DNA of 64,000 bases from Hypomesus transpacificus (taxonomy: Eukaryota > Chordata > Actinopteri > Osmeriformes > Osmeridae), in contig NC_061075.1 of the NCBI RefSeq assembly GCF_021917145.1, forward strand, positions 548,215-612,214, read 5' to 3'. Of the stretch, positions 28,441 to 41,239 are shown in pieces; position 1 is the stretch's first letter, and each line of letters opens with the position of its first letter. Under the pieces are notes generated by a model. That model did no database searches, had not been told where the DNA came from, and worked only from the letters and a program-made list of their open reading frames with translations. The position numbers and the translations under genes are program-made.

Positions 28441-29973
28441 ATATTCAGAAATCCAATTTCTTAAAGAATGTGTTGTTGCGTTTCCTGGTTCCATCCTGGT
28501 GTGATTGGAGACTTCTGGAGAGATGTCAGACCAGCCTCTCGGCCCCTCGTATTTTTTTATTTTTTTAAGATCGGTATTTTGTAACCGTGGTTACCGTCAC
28601 TGTGAGGCCAGTAACAGGAGTCAGGAATTTGGCAGCAGAGACATGAACTCTCCTCAGAGAAGGAGAAGGTTTTTATTTGTGGAGATTCTTCCAAGGGGCC
28701 TTCAGCGAGGCCGGACCAGGGAAGGACTGGTTTGGAGCGCCGACTCTCCCGTTAACTAAAGATGCAGATAGTATGTAAACACACAACTGAGTTTTGTCAG
28801 GCTTGTTCAAGGGGCTTGAAAGTGTGAAAGTGTGATCAACAATTAGCAACGGGGTGCTTTAATAGCCAGTTTGAACAGATCCTGTTTTGGAGGGAAAGAA
28901 CCAGCTGGATAGTTTGATTCATAAGAGGACCAGTAGGTGGCACTGTTACATCCTCATTCACTGCTAAAGCACTGAACCATCTTCAGTACCATTTCCACCA
29001 AGTACCTACCTGTTACAGGTACCTTAATGCAACATACCTGCATGGTACTAGTGTACTGAATATGAACAGAGCATAAATACTTTGTCTCTGGATAATACAT
29101 TCTAATCAGCAAATGCAACTAGTTTGTAACTTATTGCTCTTTGAGGCGTTGAAGATAAGATTATTTTTGTTTCCTGTCAGAAGCAGAGGCTTGTCCACTT
29201 GTAGTCTTCATAGTGTGCCAGCCAGTCTTGCACAGTCAAAGCTGTCAAAGCTACTTTAAAATGCCTGCCTCAGCTGGCATTTGCGAGGCTAGATTCCTGC
29301 ATGACGTCTGTGGAAGTTCGCGAGATTTTTAACATTCTGTTAAGTGGGTCTTCATACCTGTAGACCCAGCAGGTGAAAACTAAAGTAAAACTATCTTCCT
29401 GGAAGAAGCTGTTAGCATGGTGAGCGGTTCCAGTCCCCAGCCTAGCGTGGGCTAGCGTGTCGCCTTCCTTCCTTTAGCGTACGTGAACGCTAACAGGGAC
29501 AGAACAGCTCCAGCCAAAAACAATCAAGTGCTAACACGCAAGCCTGTTTCTGCTAGGCAGCTCAGGTGAATGTGCTGCGACAACCTTCGTGACTTTTTCT
29601 TTTTATTGTATCGTAGGCTATTGTTGTTGTGTGTTTGTTTTTTTTTACAGATCACCGTCATTGAGTTGTTTGGAGACACGTTCACAAAGCACTTGGCTAA
29701 AGCAAAACACACGTAAATAGCCTAGTCTTTAGGGATCTTATGTTGTGTATTTTGTGACTTTTCTGAAGAACAAAACATTCCTAAGTGCTGACTCATACAG
29801 TCATGTAGTCATGAAGAAGCAGGATCTGGTATTCAATAGCAGAATCACCCGTCTCATCTTCCAGACCATGCCTTCAAGATATTCTTGTCATGTGGAGCAA
29901 AGATAGTTTGATGATCAAGGAACAAACCTCCCCAGTGGTATGCCAGAGAAAGGAAGTTATGTGGAGAAGTGGA

Positions 29974-30180
29974 GGCTGCAGGATGGGACTAGGGACTACA
30001 GGATGGGACTAGGGACTGCAGGATGGGACTAGGGACTGCAGGATGGGACTAGGCTATGGGGATCAGACAGATGCTAGGGTTGGGGGCTAGGGGTCAGAGG
30101 CTAGGGTTGGGGGCTAGGGGTCAGAGGCTTGGGTTGGGGTCTAGGGGTCAGAGGGTTAGGGGCTAGGGGTCAGAGGCTAG
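29974..30180. repeat. GGGACTAGGGACTGCAGGAT and GGGGCTAGGGGTCAGA arrays
   Basis: Two adjoining short arrays (29974-30055 and 30070-30180) sharing the word CTAGGG. Confidence 0.9.
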
Positions 30181-30755
30181 GCCTAGGTCTGGCTAGAGAA
30201 CTTCCCCAAAGCAGACTCTGCCCCTCCAGGGATGTGGCATGAAGGAACTGAACCATGAAGCTTCATGAGAGATGTCAGAGGTGCAGTCTGGGACTGGCAC
30301 ACTTCCCTTCCATCTGGAAATATATTTATTATTTTCCTAATCGTTTTCTTGCCTTTTTGTGGACTTATGTTATGTGTTCACCAGTACGGATCTTTCCAGC
30401 CTTCAGCCCATATTGTGTTTTAGTGTAGTCCTGTCTAACACAGTCCTGTCTAACACAGTCGAATCTACTGTATTCTTGCGCGGTAGATAACTTACCAGTA
30501 CGTTTTCAAAATATCCCTGAAAGATGAGCAGCTACATCTTCCACCTTGAACATAAATAAATACACCCATTTAATAATGTATTTTGTCAAACTGCTGAAAT
30601 TCCTTAACGAGATAAGAAATGGTAGCTATTTTCCCACCATTGTTGTTGCCCGCATGCATTCCTCACAGTGCATTCCTCCGCCGAGCTTCAGAGAACATGC
30701 CCAGCGCCTCCCTCGCCCCCTCGCTCCCTGCCCCACTCCCAGCTCGACCCCTCAG

Positions 30756-30949
30756 ACATTTACATTTAGTCATTTAGCAGACGCTCTTATCCAGAGCGAC
30801 TTACAGTAAGTACAGGGACATTCCCCCCGAGGCAAGTAGGGTAAAATGCCTTGCCCAAGGACACAACGTCAGTTGGCACGGTGGGGAATCGATCCGGCAA
30901 CCTTCTGATTACTAGCCCAACTCCCTCACCGCTCAGCCATCTGACTCCC
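30756..30949 (-). mobile_element. tRNA-derived SINE, full-length copy
   Basis: On the - strand: GAGTCAGATGGCTGAGCGGT (tRNA-Ser/Leu-like A box), GGTTGCCGGATCGATTCCCC (B box), a unique middle containing GTGTCCTTGGGCAAGGC, the body GTAAGTCGCTCTGGATAAGA, and a tail of TAAATG units. Same family as 26600-26730. Confidence 0.85.
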
Positions 30950-31680
30950 AGACGGGAATACCTCTGGTCTGAGAGGGGGAGGGAAGGTGGGTAAGTATGG
31001 GGCAGAGGGGTGTGGGAGGTGGGGTTGGGGTTAGTACTGTTAGTAGTTCTCTCTAATCCCCCCATCTCTCCATACTCGTTATCACAGGTTATGTAACAGT
31101 GTGTTTGGAAGGTCACACTGACCTCTGGTCAGTAGCTTTGGCGTCACTAGATAACCAATCCCAAATAGTTCTCTTCTGATATTGCTCATACAAGGAAAAG
31201 TATTTTGTGGAAGGAGTATGGATTTAACAGCTCATCAGAGACTAGTCCAGGTATTCAGGGCTAAAGTTTTTATTGAGAGATTGTGTGGTGTATATGTAGT
31301 CAGTTCATAAATTAGTTGATTTCTCCTGGGGGAAATTCAATTGTCATAGCAGTTCTGCTACGGTGTATCAATCTTGCTTAAGTTGCTTTGATTAAAGAAA
31401 GAGAAGAGAGAAGGAACTGGGAGTTTGACAGAGTAAATGTGCCAAGGACTGTAAACATGTCGGTTTGATCTATGCCCCCAAAGCATCCTGGGATTGAGTC
31501 AAGGATTGACTGGAGGACTGTCAGTTTACATTCCTGGCGCGGTGCTGACGTAAACAGCTGAGTGTGTTGTGATTAGGAGGTTCCCTTCATTTCTGAAGAA
31601 GCCCTTCCTCATTTGCTGTCCAGAACAGTCACTTTCCCTGAAGCTTGTCACAGGCCTGCCCCGCTTGGGCTCATTGAGAA

Positions 31681-32050
31681 CACACACATACACACTCAAC
31701 ACACACAAACACACTCAACACACACAAACAAACTCAACACACACCTACACACTCAACACACACAAAAACACTCAACACACACATACACACTCAACACACA
31801 CATACACACTCAACACACACCTACACACTGAACACACACCTACACACTCAACACACACAAACACACTCAACACACACATACACACTCAACACACACATAC
31901 ACACTCAACACACACATACACACTCAACACACACCTACACACTCAACACACACCTACACACTCAACACACAAATACACACTCAACACACACATACACACT
32001 CAACACACACATACACACTGAACACACACCTACACACTCAACACACACAT
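31681..32050. repeat. CACACACATACACACTCAA array
   Basis: About 20 units with ATA, CTA and AAA variants. Confidence 0.95.
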
Positions 32051-32805
32051 ACATTAAATAGGGTTCAGAGGAACTTGTTCAGTACTGCTATACTTTACAA
32101 TGTGCTGATGTAGCTCAGGGTAAAGCCAGTTTGCCGAGGAGGCTGAATAACAGTTACGCAACCCACAAGGCAGTTAGTAGCATTTATATGAATTTGGTTA
32201 TTTTAATATATTATTCAGTACAAACCGTTTTTTTATTGAGTAGAGCAGCATTTGGGCTGCTGCATACTAGTGGTCTGCTAGGGTACTACGGGTGGGCCGG
32301 CAAACCAATGAAAACTAAACTAAAGTATGAATAAAAATCAACATATTTATATATACTGTTGGTAAATGGTAAGATTCTTACTCCAATTCTTACTGTGTCT
32401 CTGGACCCTGTCCGTCTGTCTGTGAATCCCATCAGCTGCTTAACAACACGCTATCAGCTGGTCCCAGGTCCCCTCTCACGACCTCTGACCCCCACCCCTG
32501 CTGCTCTTGCGTCTAAACGTTAGTGTTTCCTGACCTCTGTCTGCTGGGGTGGGGCTTCCTCCTGGCCCCTGCTCCTGCTCCCTCTGGACTGGACAGCGTG
32601 TGTGTGTGTGTGTGCGTGTGCGTGTGCGTGTGTTGAGCAGATCTGAGTGGGGAAACACAGAAAGCTGTTTTAGAGCTGTGGGAGAGAGAGCATTCTCCCT
32701 CTGAGCCGAATCGTCAGAAAAGAATTCTCAGAGTCCTCCTTGAGCTTTTATGAGACCAACAGCACAAGTCTTAACCGTGTCTGCCTGCCTGCCGGTCTGT
32801 CTGCA

Positions 32806-32838
<33 letters not shown>

Positions 32839-33380
32839 GCATGTCCAGCCCTTATTATCTGGGTCAGGCTGTAGGGGAACATAACTAACATACCGTGCCC
32901 CATAGATAATACTGTTTGTTTTACTTACTCATGATTTAGATCACATTTGGCCTTGTTGACTCACTGCCACTGTCCAGCTGCAGCCTGTATAGCTGACTCG
33001 AGGATATTCGCTTGTTTCAGGGAGAGAGATGTTCGGGGGAAAGGAATGAAGATGTTCCGGTTTGGGCAAAATGACCTAAATCTGGGTCTGGGGTCATTTC
33101 TAGAAGTAGGAGGCTGGAGGGAACACCTTCCTCTTCTCCTCTTCCCTTCTCTCCTCTCTTCTCCGAGAGAATCATTCACTGTGACTCACTTCCACCAACC
33201 AGAAGTTGAGTTTTTTCTGCTCTTTGGTCTTCATGTGTGTCTGGACGGACAAACTCTCCAGACACACCAGGGTGGAAATGACAGGAATGGGCCCTGAGAA
33301 ACCCAAAGACATATCCCTCATTTAGAGGCCTGTCCGCATTCCTTTGCAGTTGGCTGAGCCAGCCCCTCAGGCACCTACTA

Positions 33381-33495
33381 ACAGGAAGTCCTGGACAATA
33401 GGAACAGGAAGTCCTGGACAATAGGAACAGGAAGTCCTGGACAATAGGAACAGGAAGTCCTGGACAATAGGAACAGGAAGTCCTGGACAATAGGA
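33381..33495. repeat. 5 x 23-bp array with ETS- and SOX-like words
   Basis: Five nearly identical units of ACAGGAAGTCCTGGACAATA + GGA. Confidence 0.97.
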
Positions 33496-33579
33496 GCAAA
33501 TTGCCAGAAACACACTGTCAGACAGTCAGGGTGGAGGGGGAGGGGCTGTGTCAGCCCTGGATATGACAGACTGCTGGAC

Positions 33580-33712
33580 TAGGGTTAGGCGGGGTTAGCA
33601 TTGTGTCAGGTTAGGGTTACTAGGGTTAGGGTGTCTGGAGTTAGGGTTACTTGGGTTAGGGTGTCTGGAGTTAGGGTTACTAGGGTAAGAGTTAGTAGGG
33701 TTAGGGTTAGGT
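33580..33712. repeat. Telomere-like TTAGGG cluster
   Basis: GTTAGGGTTACTAGGG and GTGTCTGGAGTTAGGG units; TTAGGG occurs about ten times but not as a pure array. Confidence 0.8.
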
Positions 33713-33978
33713 CACTTGCTCGTCACAGAAGATGTACAAAATCACTTGTTTTTTTCACTATGTGAATGAGCTGTCGTTCATGAGAAACAGTTCCCATGTT
33801 TCAGAAATGATTTCAACATGGCTGCCTTGCTAGAAAGCACCCTGAGACCAGCCAGCCAGCGGTCTGTTGTTCCAGTGTGGCCCCCTGTGTTGTTGTAGAG
33901 CGACCAGGGGCCCAACAGAACACAGCCCACAGTTGTTCCAGGAATATCCCCGGACCTGTTAGTGCCAGCAGAGCACTC

Positions 33979-34043
33979 CACACACACACACACACACACA
34001 CACACTGAGAGACAGACACACACACACACACACACAGAGCACT

Positions 34044-34083
<40 letters not shown>

Positions 34084-34166
34084 AGAGACAGACACACACA
34101 CACACACACAGAGACACGCACACACACAGAGACACACACACACACACACACACACACTGAGAGACA

Positions 34167-34211
<45 letters not shown>

Positions 34212-34220
34212 AGAGACAGA
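33979..34220. repeat. CA repeat with CTGAGAGACAGA interruptions
   Basis: Compound array in which (CA)n alternates with ACTGAGAGACAGAC and ACAGAGCACTCC. Confidence 0.95.
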
Positions 34221-34531
34221 TACACACAGTTACATTTTTTCTAACATAACCGATACATGGTTTTTGAATGAGGGGATAATATGTGTTTTGGGTTCTGATC
34301 AAACAAATGAATAATTAGTTATGTATGTTTTCAGATTATACACTATTCTAGTATATACTACATGCTATAGTTACCATATTCTGAAATAGTCATAGGTAAT
34401 AAGAGATGAAACCAGACCATGTTCCCTTTACCTCATGTGATCTTCTCCCCCCACAGTATAACCCTCCCTCTCTCATAGCCTCCCCCCTCCCTCACCCCCC
34501 CATTTGACCCTTACTTCCCTGTTCCTGACCC

Positions 34532-34562
34532 CCCTCCCCCCCCCCCCCCCCCCCCCCCCCCC
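34532..34562. repeat. Poly-C run
   Basis: About 28 Cs, probably a point of uncertain length. Confidence 0.9.
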
Positions 34563-34751
34563 GGCTGGGCTGGTGTGGTCGGCAGGCTGCAGGCAGGGAG
34601 GCAGCATCCATGTCATCTGAAGGGAGCAGGGCGCGGGGGCCGGCCAGGCCCAGGGAGATGTCTTTATCTGGGCCTGGAAGTGAGGCCTCGCCCTGCCATC
34701 TGGCTCCATGGCTCAGGACCGCTGGGGGTGGTGAGTGTCTCTGTGTGAGGG

Positions 34752-34785
<34 letters not shown>

Positions 34786-35590
34786 ACGCTGCACATGGAT
34801 GTAACTTGAGCCTCTTTGTTCATGGCTGTTATTGTCTGTAGTCACTGTGTGTACATGGACTGACTAAGGTTCAGACTGCTCTCTCAGTACAGCTGCACAG
34901 TCAGACTGTTTCAAGTCCTCCTCTGTCTTAAAACCATTTGTTCTCTGAAGTGACTACAGCTGATGCATCACTAAAACTCCCCCCTCCCCACACACACACA
35001 CACACCTGCTGTCGTGATAATGGCTTGTGGAATGGTGAAAGTGATAGAACAGTTCTCCTTTCTCTGCTGGGGAGCAGGTGGTGGGATACACTGAGCACAT
35101 CTCCAGCAGTCAAGGATTACAATTACACGCTCCCTAACCCGTTTATCAGACTGACACGGCCCGTGTGTCTGAGTGTGTGCGTGCACGTGCTAAGTTGATG
35201 TGTGTGTGTGTGTGTGTGCACGCCTTGGTCTGTGTTCTTGTCAGTGTGCAGTGCATGCTGGGATGTGGGTTGTTCAGGGTTTGTTAGGGGTGTGGGACTG
35301 TGGGCTGGTACATGTTGGGGGTGTTTGTTGTGTGTCTACAGACAGCCCATATGGCCCGGTCCTCACAGGTGAACCTGAGGAGCTGGGAGCTGGAGATAGT
35401 TTGTTTACCCCAAACACAACCTCCAGAGCAGCCTGTCTGATTCTGCTCACTCAGTCCACAGTCCAGCCGGTTTAGAAGAATATCATTACCCACCGATTAC
35501 AGAGGAACAATACATCATGTATATACTATCTTTAAGCCCTTGAACCCAGATCCACACAGGGAGTTTTAGAGGGCTGGAGATGGTGGCTTG

Positions 35591-36912
35591 TGGCCTGTGT
35601 TCCCCTGTGTTCCCCTGTGTTCCCCTGTTCCCCTGTGTTCCCCTCTTCCCCTGTGTTCCCCTGTGTTCCCCTGTGTTCCCCCCTGTGTTCCCCTGTGTTC
35701 CCCCCTGTGTTCCCCTGTGTTCCCCTGTGTTCCTCTGTGTTCCCCTGTGTTCCCCCCTGTGTTCCCCTGTGTTCCTCTGTGTTCCCCTGTGTTCCCCCCT
35801 GTGTTCCCCTGTGTTCCCCTGTGTTCCCCTGTTCCCCTGTGTTCCCCTGTGTTCCCCTGTGTTCCCCCGTGTTCCCCCGTGTTCCCCCGTGTTCCCCTGT
35901 GTTCCCTCCTGTGTTCCCCTGTGTTCCCCTGTGTTCCCCTGTGTTTCCCCCTGTGTTCCCCTGTGTTCCCCCCTGTGTTCCCCTGTGTTCCCCTGTGTTC
36001 CCCCCTGTGTTCCCCTGTGTTCCCCCCTGTGTTCCCCTGTGTTCCCCTGTGTTCCCCCCTGTGTTCCCCTGTGTTCCTCTGTGTTCCCCTGTGTTCCCCT
36101 GTGTTCCCCTGTGTTCCCCTGTTCCCCTGTTCCCCTGTGTTCCCCTGTGTTCCCCTGTGTTCCCCTGTGTTCCTCTGTGTTCCCCTGTGTTCCCCTGTGT
36201 TCCCCCCTGTGTTCCCCTGTGTTCCCCTGTGTTCCCCTGTGTTCCCCCCTGTGTTCCCCCCTGTGTTCCCCTGTGTTCCCCCCTGTGTTCCCCTGTGTTC
36301 CCCTGTGTTCCCCTGTGTTCCCCCCTGTGTTCCCCTGTGTTCCTCTGTGTTCCCCTGTGTTCCCCTGTGTTCCCCCCTGTGTTCCCCTGTGTTCCCCTGT
36401 GTTCCCCCCTGTGTTCCCCTGTGTTCCCCTGTGTTCCCCCCTGTGTTCCCCTGTGTTCCCCCCTGTGTTCCCCTGTGTTCCCCCCTGTGTTCCCCCCTGT
36501 GTTCCCCTGTGTTCCCCCCTGTGTTCCCCCCTGTGTTCCCCTGTGTTCCCCCCTGTGTTCCCCCCTGTGTTCCCCTGTGTTCCCCCCTGTGTTCCCCTGT
36601 GTTCCCCTGTGTTCCCCTGTGTTCCCCCCTGTGTTCCTCTGTGTTCCCCTGTGTTCCCCTGTGTTCCCCTGTGTTCCCCTGTGTTCCCCTGTTCCCCTGT
36701 GTTCCCCTGTGTTCCCCTGTTCCCCTGTATTCCCCTGTGTTCCCCTGTTCCCCTGTATTCCCCTGTGTTCCCCTGTTCCCCTGTGTTCCCCCCTGTGTTC
36801 CTCTGTGTTCCTCTGTGTTCCCCTGTGTTCCCCTGTGTTCCCCCCTGTGTTCCCCCCTGTGTTCCCCCCTGTGTTCCCCCCTGTGTTCCCCTGTGTTCCC
36901 CTGTGTTCCCCT
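35591..36912. repeat. 1.3-kb CTGTGTTCCCC minisatellite
   Basis: Over 100 units of 11 bp (CTGTGTTCCCC), with 13-bp (two extra C) and 6-bp (CTGTTCCCC-type) variants. It gives overlapping open frames in three phases because the units lack stops; not a gene. Confidence 0.97.
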
Positions 36913-37499
36913 ATGTTGTTGTCGACGTCCGTGTTCCTGGATCAACAAGCCTTAACCAGCTCTGAGGTTCAGGAAGGTTTCGCATTTCTGCACCAAGATC
37001 CTCACAGTTGTTTAGAATTCTTGGAAAACAACATCGCAAAACTTGTTTGGGACATTTGTGTTTCCACAACATTGTTTGAGATAAGGGTTAGGTTAAACAA
37101 ACAAAAATGCTTAACTAAATAACCGCAATCACTCAGGAATTATGTTTTGGGCCAAACAATCTTTGTTTATTTTTCCGTAATTGTGAAATTGTGCTCGGTA
37201 CCTTTGAATAGTTTTGTGCAAGGCTGCCGTACAGGAATGTCCTAGCCCCAGCTGCCAGTGAGAGGACTAGCCCCGGCACAGCAGCGCTGTCCCCCACAGA
37301 TGGCTCTCTGCTGGGCCTGATAAGAGCGGAGAACAGGAAGCTTCCCTTCAGCTGCACAGACTCTCCTCCTCTAGCTGGAGTTGTCCACCTGACTAAGGAT
37401 CAGAAATAACGAAAAGTTGTTAGTCTCTATTGCTGTCTGACAAGCTTTTGATTGTATTTGAGATGATCACACACACACACAACACCCCCTTCCAGTAAA

Positions 37500-38028
37500 G
37501 TGCCAGACGCAGGGCTTCAGAAGGCTCCAGTGCCAGACGCAGGGCTTCAGAAGGCTCCAGTGTCCAGACGCAGGGCTTCAGAAGGCTCCAGTGTCCAGAC
37601 GCAGGGCTTCAGAAGGCTCCAGTGCCAGACGCAGGGCTTCAGAAGGCTCCAGTGTCCAGACGCAGGGCTTCAGGAGGCTCCAGTGTCCAGACGCAGGGCT
37701 TCAGAAGGCTCCAGTGTCCAGACGCAGGGCTTCAGAAGGCTCCAGTGTCCAGACGCAGGGCTTCAGAAGGCTCCAGTGTCCAGACGCAGGGCTTCAGAAG
37801 GCTCCAGTGTCCAGACGCAGGGCTTCAGAAGGCTCCAGTGTCCAGACGCAGGGCTTCAGAAGGCTCCAGTGCCAGACGCAGGGCTTCAGAAGGCTCCAGT
37901 GTCCAGACGCAGGGCTTCAGAAGGCTCCAGTGTCCAGACGCAGGGCTTCAGAAGGCTCCAGTGTCCAGACGCAGGGCTTCAGAAGGCTCCAGTGTCCAGA
38001 CGCAGGGCTTCAGAAGGCTCCAGTGTCT
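37500..38028. repeat. 31-bp minisatellite (17 units)
   Basis: GTCCAGACGCAGGGCTTCAG + AAGGCTCCAGT, some units 29-30 bp. Nearly identical units imply recent expansion. Confidence 0.97.
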
Positions 38029-38034
38029 TCCAGG

Positions 38035-38178
38035 CTGCCCCTCCTGGCTGCCCCTCCTGGCTGCCCCTCCTGGCTGCCCCTCCTGGCTGCCCCCCCTGGC
38101 TGCCCCTCCTGGCTGCCCCTCCTGGCTGCCCCTCCTGGCTGACCCTCCTGGCTGCCCCTCCAGGCTGCCCCTCCTGGT
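38035..38178. repeat. 13-bp array (GGCTGCCCCTCCT)
   Basis: Eleven units directly following the 31-bp array. Confidence 0.95.
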
Positions 38179-39577
38179 GTCTCCAGCCCAGGACAGAGGG
38201 CTGCAGCCTGCCTGTGAAGGCTTCTGTCAGACAGGGTGTTAGAGAGCTGCTGAGGGGCGCTTGTTGGGCCCTCTGAGCCACCGAACACCTGGCTGAACAG
38301 AGACTATTTTTAGCTGCTTCAGGCTGTGGTGGTCTCTCCAGGGCTAGAACAACGTGACTTATTTTTACCCTCAGAAAATAAGACCTGTCAACACCACGGT
38401 TTCTTCATGAACACGGTCACATTTAGGAGTCAAAAGGCCGAATGAAAGTTGTTTATTTATCTGAAATTGGGCTTGGTACCTCGTTAGATTCCATTTTCCA
38501 ACACTGACGTCAAGGAAAGTTTTTACTTTTACAATCCTTTTCTGTCAAAGAAACATTGTTTGCTGGGTGTGTCAGTGTGAAAGGCAGAGGAGCAGGAGGA
38601 GGGAGGAGCAGGTTGGAGAGGAGGAGAGAGAGCAGGAGGAGGGAGGAGCAGGTTGGAGAGGAGGAGAGAGGTTCTAGAGGGGAGCAGGAGGAGGGAGGAG
38701 CAGGTTGGAGAGGTGACAGATGGCGTGAGGACATGCTCAGACAAAGCTGTGTGTTCAGTGGTAACCCTAGAGGCTGCAGCTGCCCGGCGAGGGACATCTG
38801 TGGGCCCGGGCTTCACCCAGCATCCTGGCCCTTCGTCCAGCCTCTGACCAGGGCCTGGCTGGGCAGGTTAGCCCAGGGGCTGGTCGGAAGCCTCCACAGA
38901 GAGATGGCTATCATGACCACAGCTGACCTCTGACCTCTGGTCAGCCCAGCGCACACCTAGCCTCGGGGTGATTGACAGAGCTGGACAGTGTGGCGTTATG
39001 CAAATCCAGCTCCTGGATTATGGTGAAACAGTAGAGGAAGCCGGAGGGGGAGGGGGGGGGGGGGAGGGGGGAGGCGTTGAACGGTTAGTTGGAGGAGCTG
39101 TGAGGTGAACGGCCTACAGCGTACATGTGTATCCCTGCCCTGTTTGTAAACACTCAAGCCTGCAGAGCAGCCCTGCTGGAAAGAAAAACTGTTTGCTCTC
39201 GTTATTTGCACTTTATAACTGAGTGTCACATTCCTTGAGCTGAAAAGTGTCTGAGTTGACTTGTGGTCGGTTGTGATGACTTGTGTAAATGTTGTTCAGC
39301 TCTTAAGGGTTTGACGCCGTTGTCAGAGCACGGCGGTGTTTGTTCTGAGCTTCTGCAGGGTGCTTGACAAACAGGCAGGCCTTTCTGACATCACAAGAAC
39401 ACAACGCTGTCAGACTCTGATCTGAAGGCCATGGAATGATGGCTCATTCTGTGCTTTTGGATTTGATTGAGTAGGTTTGTATTCGAGGGAAAAGTGCTTC
39501 TGAGGTATGAAGGTATGAGCCCTCAGGTTCTTTAGAGACACCAGAGTGAGGAACTAGAAACCCTAAACCAGCATGTT

Positions 39578-39680
39578 GGATCATTTACATTTTCACATTT
39601 TATTCATTTACACACATTTATCCAAAGCAACAGACAAATAGAGCACACGGAAAGTTCAGCGGGAGAATATGGATCACAAG
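39578..39680. mobile_element. Diverged SINE body/tail remnant
   Basis: CATTTACATTTTCACATTTT and CACATTTATCCAAAGCAAC resemble the TTTACATTTA tail and TTATCCAGAGCGAC body of the SINEs above, but no head is recognisable. Confidence 0.35.
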
Positions 39681-40094
39681 TGAGGAGTTCTAACAGGTTT
39701 TCTGCGGTCAGAGTTGAGGAACGGTCTGTATTTACCAGAAACAGTGAAGTAACCACATCTCAGCTACCAGGCATGCTGCAACAGTAACCATCCGTCCACT
39801 ACTATATCACACAGCGCAGTGAAGCAAGAGCCCCATCCTGGATGGGGATGTTTCACTACACATCATCTGAACACAGAGTACCTACAGAAGAGCTCTTACA
39901 CAAGCTCTTGATCAGACGCTGTATCTGTTTAAACATGCACACATTACAGCTATTGTGTGCTTAGAGAGGGGGTTGTGTGTGTGTGTGTGTGCGTAGAGAG
40001 GGGGTTGTGTGTGTGTGTGGATTAGAGCGAGCATGCATTGTTCATCAGTCAGACGGCCCATTACAGAGAAAATGTTGGTGGTGATTGCAGACTA

Positions 40095-40456
40095 CCTCAC
40101 CCACCCCACCCCTCAGCCCTCCTCACCCCTGCCCCTCACCCCTCCTCACCCCTGCCCCTCACCCCTCCTCACCCCTGCCCCTCACCCCTCCTCACCACCC
40201 TCACGCCGCCCTCCACCCTCTTCAATCCCCCTCCACCCTGCCCCTCCACCCTGCCCCTCACCCCGCCCCCCTGTTCCACCCTGCCCCTCACCCCGCCCCC
40301 CTGTTCCACCCTGCCCCTCCACCCTGCCCCTCACCCCGCCCCCCTGTTCTACCCTGCCCCCCTGTTCCACCCTGCCCCTCACCCCCACCCCCCTGTTCCA
40401 CCCTGCCCCTCACCCCCACCCCCCTGTTCCACCCTGCCCCACACCCCCACCCCTCT
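40095..40456. repeat. C-rich array (CACCCCTGCCCCTCACCCC)
   Basis: Mixed units of CCTCACCCCTGCCC and CCCCCTGTTCCACCCTGCCC. Confidence 0.9.
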
Positions 40457-40579
40457 CCCAGCAGACCCCATGCTCAATCACCCCCCATGGCCATGGTAAT
40501 GCCAGGAATGCGGCCATTTCCTCCTTAGCAGGGAAACAGAAGGCGTGCTGGCTGGAGGGTCGGGCCCAGCTCCCAGTCC

Positions 40580-40912
40580 CCACCTGGCCCTCAGTCCTGG
40601 CCCTCAGTCGTGGCCCTCAGTCCTGGCCCTCAGTCGTGGCCCTCAGTCCTGGCCCTCAGTCCTGGCCCTCAGTCGTGGCCCTCAGTCGTGGCCCTCAGTC
40701 GTGGCCCTCAGTCCTGGCCCTCAGTCGTGGCCCTCAGTCCTGGCCCTCAGTCCTGGCCCTCAGTCCTGGCCCTCAGTCGTGGCCCTCAGTCCTGGCCCTC
40801 AGTCGTGGCCCTCAGTCGTGGCCCTCAGTCCTGGCCCTCAGTCGTGGCCCTCAGTCGTGGCCCTCAGTCCTGGCCCTCGGTCCAGGCCCTCAGTCCTGGC
40901 CCTCAGTCCTGA
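40580..40912. repeat. 13-bp array (TGGCCCTCAGTCC / CG)
   Basis: About 26 units, with C or G at one position arranged irregularly like a minisatellite variant code. Confidence 0.97.
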
Positions 40913-41239
40913 GGTACATCTTATGCCACCATCACTGTGGAAAAAAAGCCCACAAAATGCTCAATACTAGTGCTGTATCAGTGCTGCTCTGCTTATCTGG
41001 TTGTGGTATTTCCAATATACCTCACAATCAGTGGCAGTTGCCGCAGCAGGAACAAAAAAGGGTTGGGTGACGGTTAGACCTCAACTGCCATGCAAATAAG
41101 CAGGAGGACATCTGAGGTATGGTTGTCCTTGGCAACAAGGTCTACTGCACATCAGTTTTGTGTTTTGGAGACATGCTAATCCTCACTGACAGCTGGTGCA
41201 CACACAACCTGATTTTGAGTGACCCTTTACAAACTAGAG

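Noticed and set aside
30880..30949. Functional tRNA-Ser/Leu gene on the - strand
   Set aside because: Stems do not pair and the sequence continues into a SINE body and TAAATG tail.
35566..37122. Frames of 455-510 codons on both strands
   Set aside because: Pure translations of the CTGTGTTCCCC minisatellite; no start context or homology.
37500..38028. CRISPR-like regular repeats
   Set aside because: Repeats are directly tandem with no unique spacers, in a vertebrate genome.
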